Origin: Actinomycetes bacterium
GTDB lineage: Bacteria; Actinomycetota; Actinomycetes; Nanopelagicales; Nanopelagicaceae
Length of the DNA stretch: 64,000 nucleotides
Direction: 5' to 3'
NCBI GenBank assembly: GCA_025363635.1
Contig: JANYDL010000040.1
Span: forward strand, 1-64,000
The first letter of the stretch is position 1; the number at the start of each line of letters is the position of its first letter. Of this stretch, positions 36,638-46,062 are shown in pieces. The position numbers and the translations under genes were made by a program. The notes beneath the pieces were generated by a model. That model saw only the letters and a list, made by a program, of their open reading frames with translations. It ran no database searches and was not told where the DNA came from.

Positions 36638-37831
36638 GTGTCGAAGAAACTTAGAGTTCTATCCGGAGCTATTGGCATGGTGTTGGCAACAACTGCTCTT
36701 GCAATGTTGCCAGCAAACGCTGCCGTTGATCCTTCAAGGGCAACTTCTGCTGCTAGCTTTGGTGGACTTGATAACTTGATCAAGGCTGCAAAGAAGGAAG
36801 GCACACTCAACCTCATTGCGACACCTCGCGATTGGGCAAACTATGGCGATGCCATGGACATTATGACAAAGGCTTTTGGAATTAAGATCGTTAGTGATAA
36901 TCCAGATGGTTCTTCTGCTCAAGAGATTGAAGCAATCAAGACCACAAAAAATATGGCGAAGATGCCAGATGTAGTCGACATCGGACTTTCTCATGTTTCT
37001 GAAGCTTCAGGATTGTTCGCTAACTATCGCGTCCAGAACTGGGGAGATATCCCACGTCAGTGGAAGGACACAAATGGCAACTGGTACGGGGCATACACCG
37101 GATCAATTGCAATGTGCTACGACTCTTCAGTCTCACCAGCGCCAACATCTATCGCAAGCCTTGATAACCTTGCATATAAGAACATGTTTGCAATTCAAGG
37201 CGACCCAACTGCTGCTCAGCAAGCACTGATTTCAGTATTTGCCGTAGCCGTTGCCAAAGGTGGAAGCGTTAAGAACATCCAACCTGGCATTGACTTCTTC
37301 CATAATTTGAAGTCAAAAGGTATTTTCGTACCGGTCGTTGCAAATGCCAGTGCATTCGCATCTGGGTCGTTCAAGATCAGCCTTACATGGGATTACAACG
37401 CACCAGGCTTTATCGCACAGGCTGCTTCAATTGGCAAGACGGTTAAGTGCACATACCCATCGGACGCAAACGTTGCTGGAACTCCATACGTTCTGGCAAT
37501 CAACAAGACCGCTCCACACCCTGCAGCCGCTCGTCTCTGGGAAGAACTTATGTTCTCTGAGGTCAACGGCAAGTTGGCAGCTGATCTAACTGCTGCTGAT
37601 TTGGCACTCAAGCCATCTGCCTTGTTTGCACTCGTTATGGGCGGTCAGAATGTCTATGTCAGTGGCGGCGCAAGTGCAATCACTGGTCCAGCCATGGACG
37701 CAAAGAAGACCAAAGTTGCACCACCAAAGGTCTTGACGGTTCCTGCCAACCTTCCAAGCTCAGTTCTACCTACTTTGGCCCAACAAAGGGTTGCTTCATC
37801 TCTGTTGAAAACAGCCTGGCCAAAGATCTAA
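36638..37831 (+). CDS. Extracellular solute-binding protein, PotD/FbpA-like
   Basis: A 397-residue binding protein of a PotABCD-type importer. The signal peptide is residues 1-28 (basic start, LATTALAMLPANA then AVDPS). The mature part begins IKAAKKEGTLNLIATPRDWANYG, a pattern of family-1 and iron/polyamine/phosphonate binding proteins. The GTG start has GGAAAGG 7 bases upstream. Two permeases and an ATPase follow. The neighbouring phosphoesterase and PHO-like box suggest a phosphorus-containing ligand such as a phosphodiester or aminoethylphosphonate (inference). Confidence 0.87.
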   Translation: MSKKLRVLSGAIGMVLATTALAMLPANAAVDPSRATSAASFGGLDNLIKAAKKEGTLNLIATPRDWANYGDAMDIMTKAFGIKIVSDNPDGSSAQEIEAIKTTKNMAKMPDVVDIGLSHVSEASGLFANYRVQNWGDIPRQWKDTNGNWYGAYTGSIAMCYDSSVSPAPTSIASLDNLAYKNMFAIQGDPTAAQQALISVFAVAVAKGGSVKNIQPGIDFFHNLKSKGIFVPVVANASAFASGSFKISLTWDYNAPGFIAQAASIGKTVKCTYPSDANVAGTPYVLAINKTAPHPAAARLWEELMFSEVNGKLAADLTAADLALKPSALFALVMGGQNVYVSGGASAITGPAMDAKKTKVAPPKVLTVPANLPSSVLPTLAQQRVASSLLKTAWPKI

Positions 37832-37842
37832 GGACCTAGTCC

Positions 37843-38751
37843 TTGTCACAAGCAGTGACGCAACGGACCGGCACCCTTAAACAGGGTGCCGGTCCGCTTG
37901 CATACTTAAGTCGTGGGAGTACTTTTAAATCTCTCATTCCCTTGATGCCTTTCTTGGCATTCGTCGCATACTTCTTGGTCTTTCCACTCACATTTATCAT
38001 CAGAGATGCATTCCTAAGCAATGATGGAAAATTCACTTTAGATAATTTTGCTGAGAGCTTTAAAGGCGTCTACGGCCACTCGTTCGCCGTTTCAATTCGC
38101 CTGTCATTTATTTCAGCAATGATCGGCGCTGTGGCTGGAGCGCTCATCGCAAGTGCGGTAGTCAAGACGGGAACGAGAAGTCGGAGAGCAATCGCTGCGA
38201 CTTCGTCCGTTTTTGCAAACACTGGCGGAGTACCGCTTGCGTTTATGTTTCTTGCTGGATTCGGCACTGAAGGTTTGGTCACCAAGGCCTTGAAAGCGGT
38301 TGGCTGGAATTTATATTCAGGCTCATTCACCCTGTTTTCCGAGACCGGGATCATACTCGTATATTGCTTCTTCCAAATTCCTTTGATGGTACTTATTTTT
38401 TCTCCTGCGCTAGAAAATATTAAACCAGAATGGCGCGAGGCGAGTGATTCATTAGGTGGAGGAAGGTTCTCCTACTTCTCGCGCATTTCCGTTCCACTAC
38501 TCTTTCCGGCATTTCTTTCAACAACTCTTCTTCTTTTTGCAAATGCTTTTTCAGCATACGCGACGGCGCGGGCAATGACTGCCGGAACCCTTCCTTTGAT
38601 GCCCCTACTTATCGGCAACCTAGTGGATGGCAACGTCCTGGCTAATCAGGAGCATTTAGGTCACGCTTTGGCGGTCTGCATGATCGGTGTCTCAATGATC
38701 GTTATGGGTATTTACCTTCTTGTTCTAAAGTTTTCAAAGGCAAAGCCTTGA
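37843..38751 (+). CDS. ABC transporter permease (PotB-like)
   Basis: A 302-residue inner-membrane permease with about six hydrophobic segments (first at LMPFLAFVAYFLVFPLTFII). The EAA-type loop is EWREASDSLGGGRFSYFSRI, then SVPLLFPAFLSTTLL. It starts at TTG 37843 with AAGGA at about 37829 upstream. A strong hairpin lies over codons 8-18. A downstream start at ATG within LMPFLAF would cut the first membrane segment and is less likely. The stop overlaps the next permease (4 bases). Confidence 0.88.
   Translation: MSQAVTQRTGTLKQGAGPLAYLSRGSTFKSLIPLMPFLAFVAYFLVFPLTFIIRDAFLSNDGKFTLDNFAESFKGVYGHSFAVSIRLSFISAMIGAVAGALIASAVVKTGTRSRRAIAATSSVFANTGGVPLAFMFLAGFGTEGLVTKALKAVGWNLYSGSFTLFSETGIILVYCFFQIPLMVLIFSPALENIKPEWREASDSLGGGRFSYFSRISVPLLFPAFLSTTLLLFANAFSAYATARAMTAGTLPLMPLLIGNLVDGNVLANQEHLGHALAVCMIGVSMIVMGIYLLVLKFSKAKP
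37864..37896 (+). other. Perfect 13-bp stem-loop at the binding protein/permease boundary
   Basis: CGGACCGGCACCC at 37864-37876 pairs fully with 37884-37896 across a 7-base loop (TTAAACA). It is 33 bases after the binding-protein stop, falls within the first codons of the permease frame, and has no T-run. Such hairpins often protect the upstream mRNA and lower downstream expression. Confidence 0.75.
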
Positions 38752-39527
38752 AAAAGAAATTAACCTCCGTTAACTATCTCGTGTTGCTTGCCGCATCGGC
38801 TTTCTTTATCTTTCCTCTAATCGCCGCTTTTGAGTTTTCCCTACGTGTAAATAAGGGCAAGTCCCATGGATTTGAAAATTTCCGTTGGGTCTTCCAACAA
38901 GGAGGTTTTAAGACCAATCTGGGTGTGTCATTCAGGTTGGCGCTCCTTACCGCGGTTGCGGTTCTGGTGCTGATGGTTCCAACTGTCGTATACCTCCACC
39001 TTGGCGGAGGTAGATGGAAAAGAATGATTGAATTCATTTGCTTAGTGCCACTTGTGGTGCCGGTGATCTCCTTCGCACTTGGAGTCGGGACTGCTTTCCC
39101 AGTATTTCTCCAGTCGACCGTGTATGAGCTTTCTTTCCTGTACGTAATCGTCTCATTGCCCTACACGTACAGGGCGTTGGATGTGGGGCTATCTTCAATT
39201 CCCCTGATGACACTCGTCGAAGCTTCTCGCGCCTCAGGGGCTTCGATGCGTCAAACCTTGCTTTTCGTGATCATCCCGACGATCAGAAGTGCCGTGAATG
39301 GAGCAGTCTTCTTGGCCATTGCATTGTCGTTGGGCGAATTTACCCTTGCCGTGCTACTACATTGGGATACTTTCCCAACTTGGATCGCAAATATTTCACA
39401 AGGTCATATCTTGAATGCAATCGCGCTCTCCGTAGTTTCATTGGTAGGTGCCTGGTTAGTTGTTCTTGTCATGGCTGTAGCACCAAAATCACTTCGTTCA
39501 AATAAAACACAGGAGGCCACATCGTGA
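38748..39527 (+). CDS. ABC transporter permease (PotC-like)
   Basis: A 259-residue permease, second channel subunit. The EAA loop is LVEASRASGASMRQTLLFVI, then IPTIRSAVNGAV. It starts at a TTG overlapping the previous stop and ends with ATCGTGA overlapping the ATPase start by 4 bases. About six membrane segments are visible. Confidence 0.88.
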   Translation: MKKKLTSVNYLVLLAASAFFIFPLIAAFEFSLRVNKGKSHGFENFRWVFQQGGFKTNLGVSFRLALLTAVAVLVLMVPTVVYLHLGGGRWKRMIEFICLVPLVVPVISFALGVGTAFPVFLQSTVYELSFLYVIVSLPYTYRALDVGLSSIPLMTLVEASRASGASMRQTLLFVIIPTIRSAVNGAVFLAIALSLGEFTLAVLLHWDTFPTWIANISQGHILNAIALSVVSLVGAWLVVLVMAVAPKSLRSNKTQEATS

Positions 39528-40591
39528 CCGAGCAGAATCGCGTATCAGTTCAGCTTCAAGGACTTCGAAAAGTCTATGGAGATGCGGTTGCGCTCGAGAA
39601 TTTCAGTCTCGACATAGCCCCTGGCGAGCTCGTGGCGCTGCTTGGTCCTTCAGGCTGCGGGAAGACCACGGCGCTTCGAATTCTTGCTGGATTGGACACC
39701 GATCACACCGGTCAGATTATTATTAACGGGAAAGACATTGCTGGGACTCCCGCGAATAAGCGAAATATGGGAATGGTTTTTCAGGCATATTCGCTTTTCC
39801 CAACGATGTCTGTCCTTGAAAACGTTGCTTACGGTCTGCGCGTAAGGAAAGTTGATAAGGCGAAGCGTGATGCACGTGCGCAACAGCTCTTAGATTTAGT
39901 TGGGCTCGGCGCAATGGGCAAGCGTCTTGCGCATCAATTATCTGGTGGACAACAACAACGCGTAGCACTTGCGCGTGCACTTGCGATTCAACCAAACGTT
40001 CTGCTTCTTGATGAGCCTCTTTCCGCGTTGGATGCACAGGTTCGCACACAACTTCGCGATGAAATCAAGAGAATTCAGACCGAGGTGGGTACCACTACCC
40101 TATTCGTAACTCATGATCAAGAAGAGGCGATGGCAATTGCAGATCGCGTGGGAGTTATGCGGCATGGTGTTCTAGAACAATGCGCTCCTCCGCAGGAGGT
40201 TTACCTCAATCCCGCTAACGTCAAAGTAGCGAAATTTGTTGGTGCGATGAATTCACTGCCAGCCGAAGTAACTTCTCCCACAACTCTTCGCATCTACGGT
40301 CAAACTGTGAATTTGCGAGTAGGAGAGGGCGGAACCCCAACGTCAAAGGCAGGTATGGCCCTGATTCGACCTGAGCAGTTGACTCTCACCCACGGAGATG
40401 GTTCTGGCCCAGCGAGTGCGACCATCACCAACCTGACATTTCTTGGCCCTCTTACACGAATCTCAGTGCGGATGACGGGGGATAGCAGCGTTCTCTTTAT
40501 TGCAATGCCCAGCGCCATAGCGCTTGATTTTCCGACGGGCTCTACCGTCAATGTTGAAATTCGAGCGACATCAGTTCTTTTGGATTTTTAG
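39524..40591 (+). CDS. ABC transporter ATPase (PotA/FbpC-like)
   Basis: A 355-residue ATPase. Walker A GPSGCGKTT is at residues 41-49, the signature LSGGQQQRVALARAL, Walker B VLLLDEPLSALDAQ and the switch VTHDQEEAM. The C-terminal third is a TOBE-type domain (MALIRPEQLTL, then ISVRMTGDSSVLFIAM). It completes the importer with the three genes before it. The last 21 bases overlap the convergent phosphoesterase gene. Confidence 0.92.
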   Translation: MTEQNRVSVQLQGLRKVYGDAVALENFSLDIAPGELVALLGPSGCGKTTALRILAGLDTDHTGQIIINGKDIAGTPANKRNMGMVFQAYSLFPTMSVLENVAYGLRVRKVDKAKRDARAQQLLDLVGLGAMGKRLAHQLSGGQQQRVALARALAIQPNVLLLDEPLSALDAQVRTQLRDEIKRIQTEVGTTTLFVTHDQEEAMAIADRVGVMRHGVLEQCAPPQEVYLNPANVKVAKFVGAMNSLPAEVTSPTTLRIYGQTVNLRVGEGGTPTSKAGMALIRPEQLTLTHGDGSGPASATITNLTFLGPLTRISVRMTGDSSVLFIAMPSAIALDFPTGSTVNVEIRATSVLLDF

Positions 40592-42127
40592 AACTACATT
40601 TCTTTCGTCGACCGAACCTTCCGCCCATTCAAATGGGTGTTTAGAACCGAGTTCTTCGCGCTTTTGCCATACATTTGCGCTCAGTGTTCGAGATAGGGCT
40701 GCAATCCCGATCGGAGTTTGAGTCTCTTCGTAGCGAGCAGGTCCGGCATGGTCGATAACGGTTAGCCCAATGTAGATGTTGCCGTCTTCGCCCCGTACTA
40801 CTTCAACTGTGCGACTTTGTTGGGGCCAATCAATGTGTGAAGCGGTTTCGACCTGCCAGAATCCTTTGACTCCAACTTCTGAACCGATCCATTCAACGTG
40901 ATGTCGATGTTCGTGACCTGCTAACCACAAAATGACTTGCGGATAGCGCAAGAGCATCTCAGTAATTTCCTCAATGCAGACACGAAGTTGATCTGGAGAA
41001 TAATCATTAAACATTTTTGAGAGGGGGTGATGCGAGGCAAGTACTATGGGAAGTTGCGTGCTCTTGATTTGTTCTTCAAGCCAGACGAATTGCTTTTTAT
41101 CAAGAGATCCTTGCCAACCGCCAAATTGGTTTACTGAATCTAAAACTATTAGCCGCACGGCACCGATATCGGTGGAGTAATACATTGTTTTGCTTTCCAC
41201 ATTACTTTTCGAAAAACCGTGTCCTTCGGGTTTCCCCGGCGATTCAAGATGGCGGGCTGCGTAATTGCCGCGATCCAACGCTCGGCGTTGAATATCGGGA
41301 GTAACTTCCACAAATGGAGCATCACTCTCCGTCGGAAAATCAGCAGGTCCGATTTCGTTAAAGGCTGCCAAGGTATCGGTCAGCGATAAAGTTGATGGCA
41401 GCCCTTCGTAGCGACGGTTGCCCATCATTTCTTGTTTGATACTTTCATTCGCTGTCACAGTTCCTTGAATAAGGGCATCGTGATTTCCATGTACCGCATA
41501 CCAAGGAAGGTTGAGTCCTGTAGCTGTAAATGGCGCGCGACATAAATCCAATAATTTAGGGATGACGGGATAACCGTAAAGGGCGCGAGGTTCATCATCT
41601 TCGCAACCCGCAGGCGTGCCATGAGGATGCCAATACTTAACGTCGTAATGATCAACCCCGTCATCGGATACGCCTTCATATCGATCAATTGCTCCAGAGT
41701 CTGGGCGTACCTCCAACCCATCGAGAAGAGCTAAATACCAACTCACCTCATTTTCTTGTGCGTTATCGGTTGTATCACCCGTCACGATTGCCCCGTGCAT
41801 TGAGTGACCTGAAAGTGGCCCCTTTTCAATGCGATTGAGAGAGGTGACCATCGCCTCAACAACATGAGGCGTGAGCATGGAATGTGGGCGGTATGTCCCT
41901 ATAGTTCCCACTACATCCCTAATCGGGCTCGTCGGATCGGCCCAACGATCTAAATATTCAGGTCGTAATGGAGATTGCGCATCGCACACGTGGAGATCTG
42001 AAAGGTGGTGAAGCAGGAGCAAAGGTTGGCTATGAGACGGAAATTCCGCGCCAATATGCGCCGCGTTCGCGACCTCTTCAAGATCGCGCCACCCGTGCGC
42101 ATTGGGCAGGCCGCGCTTAAATGACAT
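40571..42127 (-). CDS. Metallophosphoesterase, actinobacterial PPA1498-type family
   Basis: A 518-residue calcineurin-like phosphoesterase. Metal motifs in order are HLSDLHVCD, TGDTTDN, GNHD, ASHHPLS and GHEHRHH. The overall layout (RPEYLDRWADPTSP near the N-terminus) matches a family known mainly from Propionibacterium and relatives. No signal peptide is seen, but the N-terminus (MSFKRGLPNAHGWRD) lacks a ribosome site and might start elsewhere. It is convergent with the ABC importer, which may supply its phosphoester substrate (inference). Confidence 0.87.
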   Translation of the reverse strand: MSFKRGLPNAHGWRDLEEVANAAHIGAEFPSHSQPLLLLHHLSDLHVCDAQSPLRPEYLDRWADPTSPIRDVVGTIGTYRPHSMLTPHVVEAMVTSLNRIEKGPLSGHSMHGAIVTGDTTDNAQENEVSWYLALLDGLEVRPDSGAIDRYEGVSDDGVDHYDVKYWHPHGTPAGCEDDEPRALYGYPVIPKLLDLCRAPFTATGLNLPWYAVHGNHDALIQGTVTANESIKQEMMGNRRYEGLPSTLSLTDTLAAFNEIGPADFPTESDAPFVEVTPDIQRRALDRGNYAARHLESPGKPEGHGFSKSNVESKTMYYSTDIGAVRLIVLDSVNQFGGWQGSLDKKQFVWLEEQIKSTQLPIVLASHHPLSKMFNDYSPDQLRVCIEEITEMLLRYPQVILWLAGHEHRHHVEWIGSEVGVKGFWQVETASHIDWPQQSRTVEVVRGEDGNIYIGLTVIDHAGPARYEETQTPIGIAALSRTLSANVWQKREELGSKHPFEWAEGSVDERNVVLKIQKN

Positions 42128-42164
42128 ACCCGAACTCTAGGGCGAGAGCTCTTAGACTGGGCTT

Positions 42165-42797
42165 ATGAAGATTGATGTTTGGTCTGATGTCGTCTGTCCT
42201 TGGTGTTATATAGGTTGGACCAGACTGAAGAAGGCGGTTGCCGCCTCACCGTACTCCGATGAGATCACTATTCGCCACAGAGCATTTCAATTGCAGCCAG
42301 ATATCGGCGAAGTCCTGCCCACCGCCGAACTCCTCGCCACTAAATATCGAACAACTCCAGAAAATATTGCCCAGATGCAAGCAAACGTCTGCAAGATTGC
42401 CGATGGGGAAGGCCTTTGTTATCAGCTAGAGGGGACGCTCTCGGGCAATACCGAAGATGCCCACCGCCTTCTTTTGTGGTCAGAGGGTTATGGAAAGCAA
42501 GAAGAACTTCTTGCTGGGATGTTTTCGGGATACTTTGAAAAATCTATGCCCCTTTTCTCCCATGCGAATTTGTTAGCGATCACGGATCGAGTCGGTTTGG
42601 ATCGAAATGCGGCTCTGACTCTTCTTGATTCGAGCCTTTTTCACGCAGAAGTCCAGAATGATGCTCACACTGCAGCGAGTTTAGGTGCCTCCGGGGTGCC
42701 ATTCTTTCTTCTCGATCATCGATACGGGATTTCGGGGGCGCAAAACCAAGAAGTTTTCGAACAAGTGCTGGAAGAGGCGTGGAGAACTCAGAGTTAG
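42165..42797 (+). CDS. DsbA-family oxidoreductase, FrnE-like
   Basis: A 210-residue thioredoxin-fold protein with Cys11-Pro-Trp-Cys14 in VVCPWCYIG. It has the helical insertion of the DsbA/2-hydroxychromene-2-carboxylate isomerase group, and ASGVPFFLLDHRYGISGAQ is the cis-Pro loop and C-terminal signature. It has no signal peptide and is probably cytosolic, like FrnE. It is divergent from the phosphoesterase with 37 bases between the starts. Role probably thiol/disulfide exchange or glutathione-type isomerisation. Confidence 0.87.
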   Translation: MKIDVWSDVVCPWCYIGWTRLKKAVAASPYSDEITIRHRAFQLQPDIGEVLPTAELLATKYRTTPENIAQMQANVCKIADGEGLCYQLEGTLSGNTEDAHRLLLWSEGYGKQEELLAGMFSGYFEKSMPLFSHANLLAITDRVGLDRNAALTLLDSSLFHAEVQNDAHTAASLGASGVPFFLLDHRYGISGAQNQEVFEQVLEEAWRTQS

Positions 42798-42832
42798 AAA
42801 GCCCTCGCCTTATGTATCTATAACGAGGCTAC

Positions 42833-42842
42833 TGATATATCA
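42833..42842. promoter_or_regulatory. Short palindrome before the GntR gene
   Basis: TGATATATCA is a perfect 10-bp palindrome ending 8 bases before the ATG at 42851. GntR-family regulators often bind AT-centred palindromes in their own promoter. It is too short to be sure. Confidence 0.3.
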
Positions 42843-42850
42843 TCGATCCT

Positions 42851-43513
42851 ATGTCCGTGTCGGTGCTCTCTAAGCCAGGAAATGACTTCTCACAATCCGA
42901 ACTGGCTTACTCGCAGATTCGCGCAATGATCGTTTCCTTGAAATTACTTCCCGGTTCTCTCATCAATGAGGCTGAGTTGATGGAGACCCTCAACCTAGGC
43001 AGGACTCCTATTCGAGAAGCCCTCCGTGCGCTCGCAAATGAAAAGTTGGTCGAAGTCTATCCGCGTCGAGGAATGTTTGTGACGAGCGTCGATGCTCAAA
43101 ATCTTTCTGCACTTTCCGAAGTGAGATCAGTCCTTGAAATTAAGGCTGCGGGTTTGGCGGCCACACGCTCTACATCTGCAGAGAAATTAGTCACGATAAA
43201 ACTGATCGCAGAGATTGATGCCATTCAGGGAGAGCCAAATATGACCAATCTTATTCATCTTGATCAGAAGATTCATCGTCACATTTATCAATGCACCCAC
43301 AACACTTTTTTAGAATCTTCGCTTGAACAGTATTACGCACATGCATTGCGGATTTGGTTCCTCGCACTTGACCGCGTAGAAGATCTTTCTGAGGCAGTGA
43401 AAGAACATCGTGCACTTTTAGAAGCGATCAGTAATGGTGATTCTGTGGCGGCTGCGAAAGCAATGCGAGATCACGTTGAAGGTTTTGAATCCAACATTAG
43501 AAAAAGTCTCTAA
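42851..43513 (+). CDS. GntR-family regulator, FadR/FCD subgroup
   Basis: A 220-residue regulator. The N-terminal winged helix includes INEAELMETLNLGRTPIREA and YPRRGMFV. The C-terminal all-helical FCD ligand domain (SEVRSVLEIKAAGLAA, then KEHRALLEAISNGD) often binds carboxylates through a metal. It is the first gene of the run that continues with dimethylglycine dehydrogenase 17 bases later, so it probably controls that operon (inference). Confidence 0.9.
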   Translation: MSVSVLSKPGNDFSQSELAYSQIRAMIVSLKLLPGSLINEAELMETLNLGRTPIREALRALANEKLVEVYPRRGMFVTSVDAQNLSALSEVRSVLEIKAAGLAATRSTSAEKLVTIKLIAEIDAIQGEPNMTNLIHLDQKIHRHIYQCTHNTFLESSLEQYYAHALRIWFLALDRVEDLSEAVKEHRALLEAISNGDSVAAAKAMRDHVEGFESNIRKSL

Positions 43514-43530
43514 CAACCAAACGCACGAGA

Positions 43531-46062
43531 ATGGAACGGGTAATGAGTACAGTGCCAAGCAAGGCAAAGGCAGTTGTTATAGGTGCCGGAATTGTTGGAA
43601 ATAGTATTGCTTACCATTTGGCGCGTTTAGGGTGGCGCGATCTTGTGCAGATAGATAAAGGTCCTTTGCCAAATCCTGGTGGCTCTACAGGACATGCATC
43701 AAATTTCATATTTCCTGTCGACCACTCAAAGGAGATGACGGCGATTACCGCCGATAGCGTGCGTCAATATAAGGAGTTGGGAACTTTTACAGAATGCGGT
43801 GGTATTGAAGTAGCTCGAACTCCGGAACGAATGCAAGAACTCACCCGTCGAATTTCATCTGGAAAATCATGGGGAGTGACAAACTCTCGATTGGTTACCC
43901 CTGCAGAGATTAAAGAGTTGGTCCCCTATATTGATGAAACGGTAATTGTTGGCGGTTTTTATACACCCGGCGTTGGCGTCGTAGATTCACTCCGCGCAGG
44001 TACCCTGATGCGTGAAAAGGCGGTCGAGATGGGCGCGCTACTGACATTTGCAAATATTGAGGTGCTCGGAATGGATGTTGAGAATGGACGTATAAAGCGA
44101 GTACGCACTGATCACGGGGATATCGAAGCGGAGTATGTCGTAATCGCTACAGGTTGCTGGAGCCCTCGGTTGGCGAAGATGGCTGGCGCATCAATTCCAT
44201 TGACTCCAGCAGTGCATCAGATGAAAGATATCGGTCCTGTCCCATTTTTTGCCAATAGCAGAGGCGATATTGAATGGCCGATTATTCGCGACATGGATAC
44301 CAATATGTATGAGCGCCAACATGGCACTGGACTTGAAGTGGGCTCGTATGCCCACCGTCCAATCCTCTACACGCCCGAAGACATTCCATCCAATGCCACT
44401 GCTGCCCTTTCTCCAACAGAGTTCCCGTTCACCCAAGCTGATTTCGATATCCAAGATGAGCATTCGTTGGAATTGATGCCGGAAATTATTGGCGATGAAA
44501 ACGTTCGCGAGAAATATGCAATTAATGGAATTCTCTCTCTCACTCCTGACGGAATGCCCATTCTTGGAGAGACTTCTGAGGTAAAGGGCCTATGGGCAGC
44601 ATCGGCAGTTTGGGTGAAGGAAGGCCCCGGCACTGGAAAGAGTGTTGCTGAGTGGATGGTGCTAGGTGAATCCGAAATTGATCTTCACTCATCCGATATT
44701 GCACGATTTCATGAACACCAAAAAACGTCATTTCATATTAAGGCACGCACCGCAGAAGGATTTAATAAGACCTACGGAATCGTGCATCCGTCAGAACAAT
44801 ATGAAAGCAATCGCAATGTACGGCTTTCGCCTTTCTATGATCGTGAAAAATCTTTGGATGCCGTTTTCTTTGAAACCGCGGGGTGGGAGCGTCCATTCTG
44901 GTATGAATCTAATGCGTCATTGCTAGTCAAGTTTGGTGAGGCGGTTATGCCTCGTACTTCTGAATGGGAGTCTCGTTGGTGGTCTCCTATCATCAATGCC
45001 GAACATTTACAGATGCGTGAAACAGCCGGAATAGTAGATCTCAGCGCCTTCGCGCTTTTTGATATCACTGGCCCATCCGCACTTGCCGTTGTGCAAAAAG
45101 TTGCCGTCCGGCAAATGGATGTAGCGGTCGGCCGAGTTGTTTATACTCCCGTACTTTCTCTCAATGGTGGCTTCAGGTCTGACCTCACCATAATGCGTTT
45201 AGGTAAAGATTATTTCCGAGTTGTCACTGGCGGGGCGCACGGAATGGCTGACAAGAAGTGGTTCGCAGATCAACTTCCGATAGATGGTTCAGCTCAAATA
45301 GTTGATCTCACTTCTGCGTTTACGACGATTGGCGTTTGGGGGCCAAACGCGCGAAATATTCTTGCGTCGATTACGGACGATGATGTTTCTCACGAGGCTT
45401 TTAAGTTCAGCACATGTAAAGTCATCGAAATTGGCACATTGCGAGTACTTGCCTCTCGAATTTCCTATGTGGGTGATCTCGGATGGGAGTTCTATATCCC
45501 GATTGAGCAAGGTGCAAAGTTGTGGGATGCCCTGTGGGAGGCTGGAAAGAAACATGAACTCATCCCAGTAGGTATTGGCGTTTATGGAACCACGGGACGC
45601 TTAGAAAAGAGTTATCGTGCTTACGGCGCAGAGCTTGAAACTGAATACAACGTAGTTGAGGCGGGTATGCAAACTCCAAAATTAAAGGAGCAGGATTTCA
45701 TCGGGAAGGAAGCACATGTTCGCCATCGTGCGCAAAAGCCGGTAACAACTTTGTGTTCTCTAACTGTTGATGATCACACTTCCTCATCTGGCGAGAAGCG
45801 CTATATGTTGGGAAGGGAGCCAATTCTGACCCTCGAGGGCGCACCTGTAATTGACTCTCATGGGCGAGGATCGTACGTAACGAGCGCCGGATCTGCTCCA
45901 TCTCTTGGTAAACACCTTCTTATGAGTTATATCCCAACCGACTTTGCGGTTGTCGGAGCAAAGTTCTTGGTGGAGTATTTAGGAGAGCAATATCCGGTCA
46001 CAGTCGCGGGCGTAGGTTCGACTCCCCTCTTTGATCCAGAGAACGGACGGATTCTTAGCTGA
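43531..46062 (+). CDS. Dimethylglycine dehydrogenase (FAD-GcvT fusion)
   Basis: An 843-residue two-part enzyme. Residues about 12-400 form a DAO-type FAD domain (VVIGAGIVGNSIAYHLA). His55 in GSTGHASNF is at the place of the flavin-linking His of mammalian dimethylglycine and sarcosine dehydrogenases. Residues about 430-840 form GcvT and GcvT-C domains (WWSPIINAEHLQMRETAGIVDLS as a span), which transfer the released C1 unit to THF as methylene-THF. EtfB and EtfA follow directly and are the expected electron acceptors. Dimethylglycine is the product of the MtgB-type methyltransferase at 60.6 kb, so the two steps join. Sarcosine dehydrogenase is the main alternative. A start at ATG 43543 is possible. 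Confidence 0.88.
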   Translation: MERVMSTVPSKAKAVVIGAGIVGNSIAYHLARLGWRDLVQIDKGPLPNPGGSTGHASNFIFPVDHSKEMTAITADSVRQYKELGTFTECGGIEVARTPERMQELTRRISSGKSWGVTNSRLVTPAEIKELVPYIDETVIVGGFYTPGVGVVDSLRAGTLMREKAVEMGALLTFANIEVLGMDVENGRIKRVRTDHGDIEAEYVVIATGCWSPRLAKMAGASIPLTPAVHQMKDIGPVPFFANSRGDIEWPIIRDMDTNMYERQHGTGLEVGSYAHRPILYTPEDIPSNATAALSPTEFPFTQADFDIQDEHSLELMPEIIGDENVREKYAINGILSLTPDGMPILGETSEVKGLWAASAVWVKEGPGTGKSVAEWMVLGESEIDLHSSDIARFHEHQKTSFHIKARTAEGFNKTYGIVHPSEQYESNRNVRLSPFYDREKSLDAVFFETAGWERPFWYESNASLLVKFGEAVMPRTSEWESRWWSPIINAEHLQMRETAGIVDLSAFALFDITGPSALAVVQKVAVRQMDVAVGRVVYTPVLSLNGGFRSDLTIMRLGKDYFRVVTGGAHGMADKKWFADQLPIDGSAQIVDLTSAFTTIGVWGPNARNILASITDDDVSHEAFKFSTCKVIEIGTLRVLASRISYVGDLGWEFYIPIEQGAKLWDALWEAGKKHELIPVGIGVYGTTGRLEKSYRAYGAELETEYNVVEAGMQTPKLKEQDFIGKEAHVRHRAQKPVTTLCSLTVDDHTSSSGEKRYMLGREPILTLEGAPVIDSHGRGSYVTSAGSAPSLGKHLLMSYIPTDFAVVGAKFLVEYLGEQYPVTVAGVGSTPLFDPENGRILS

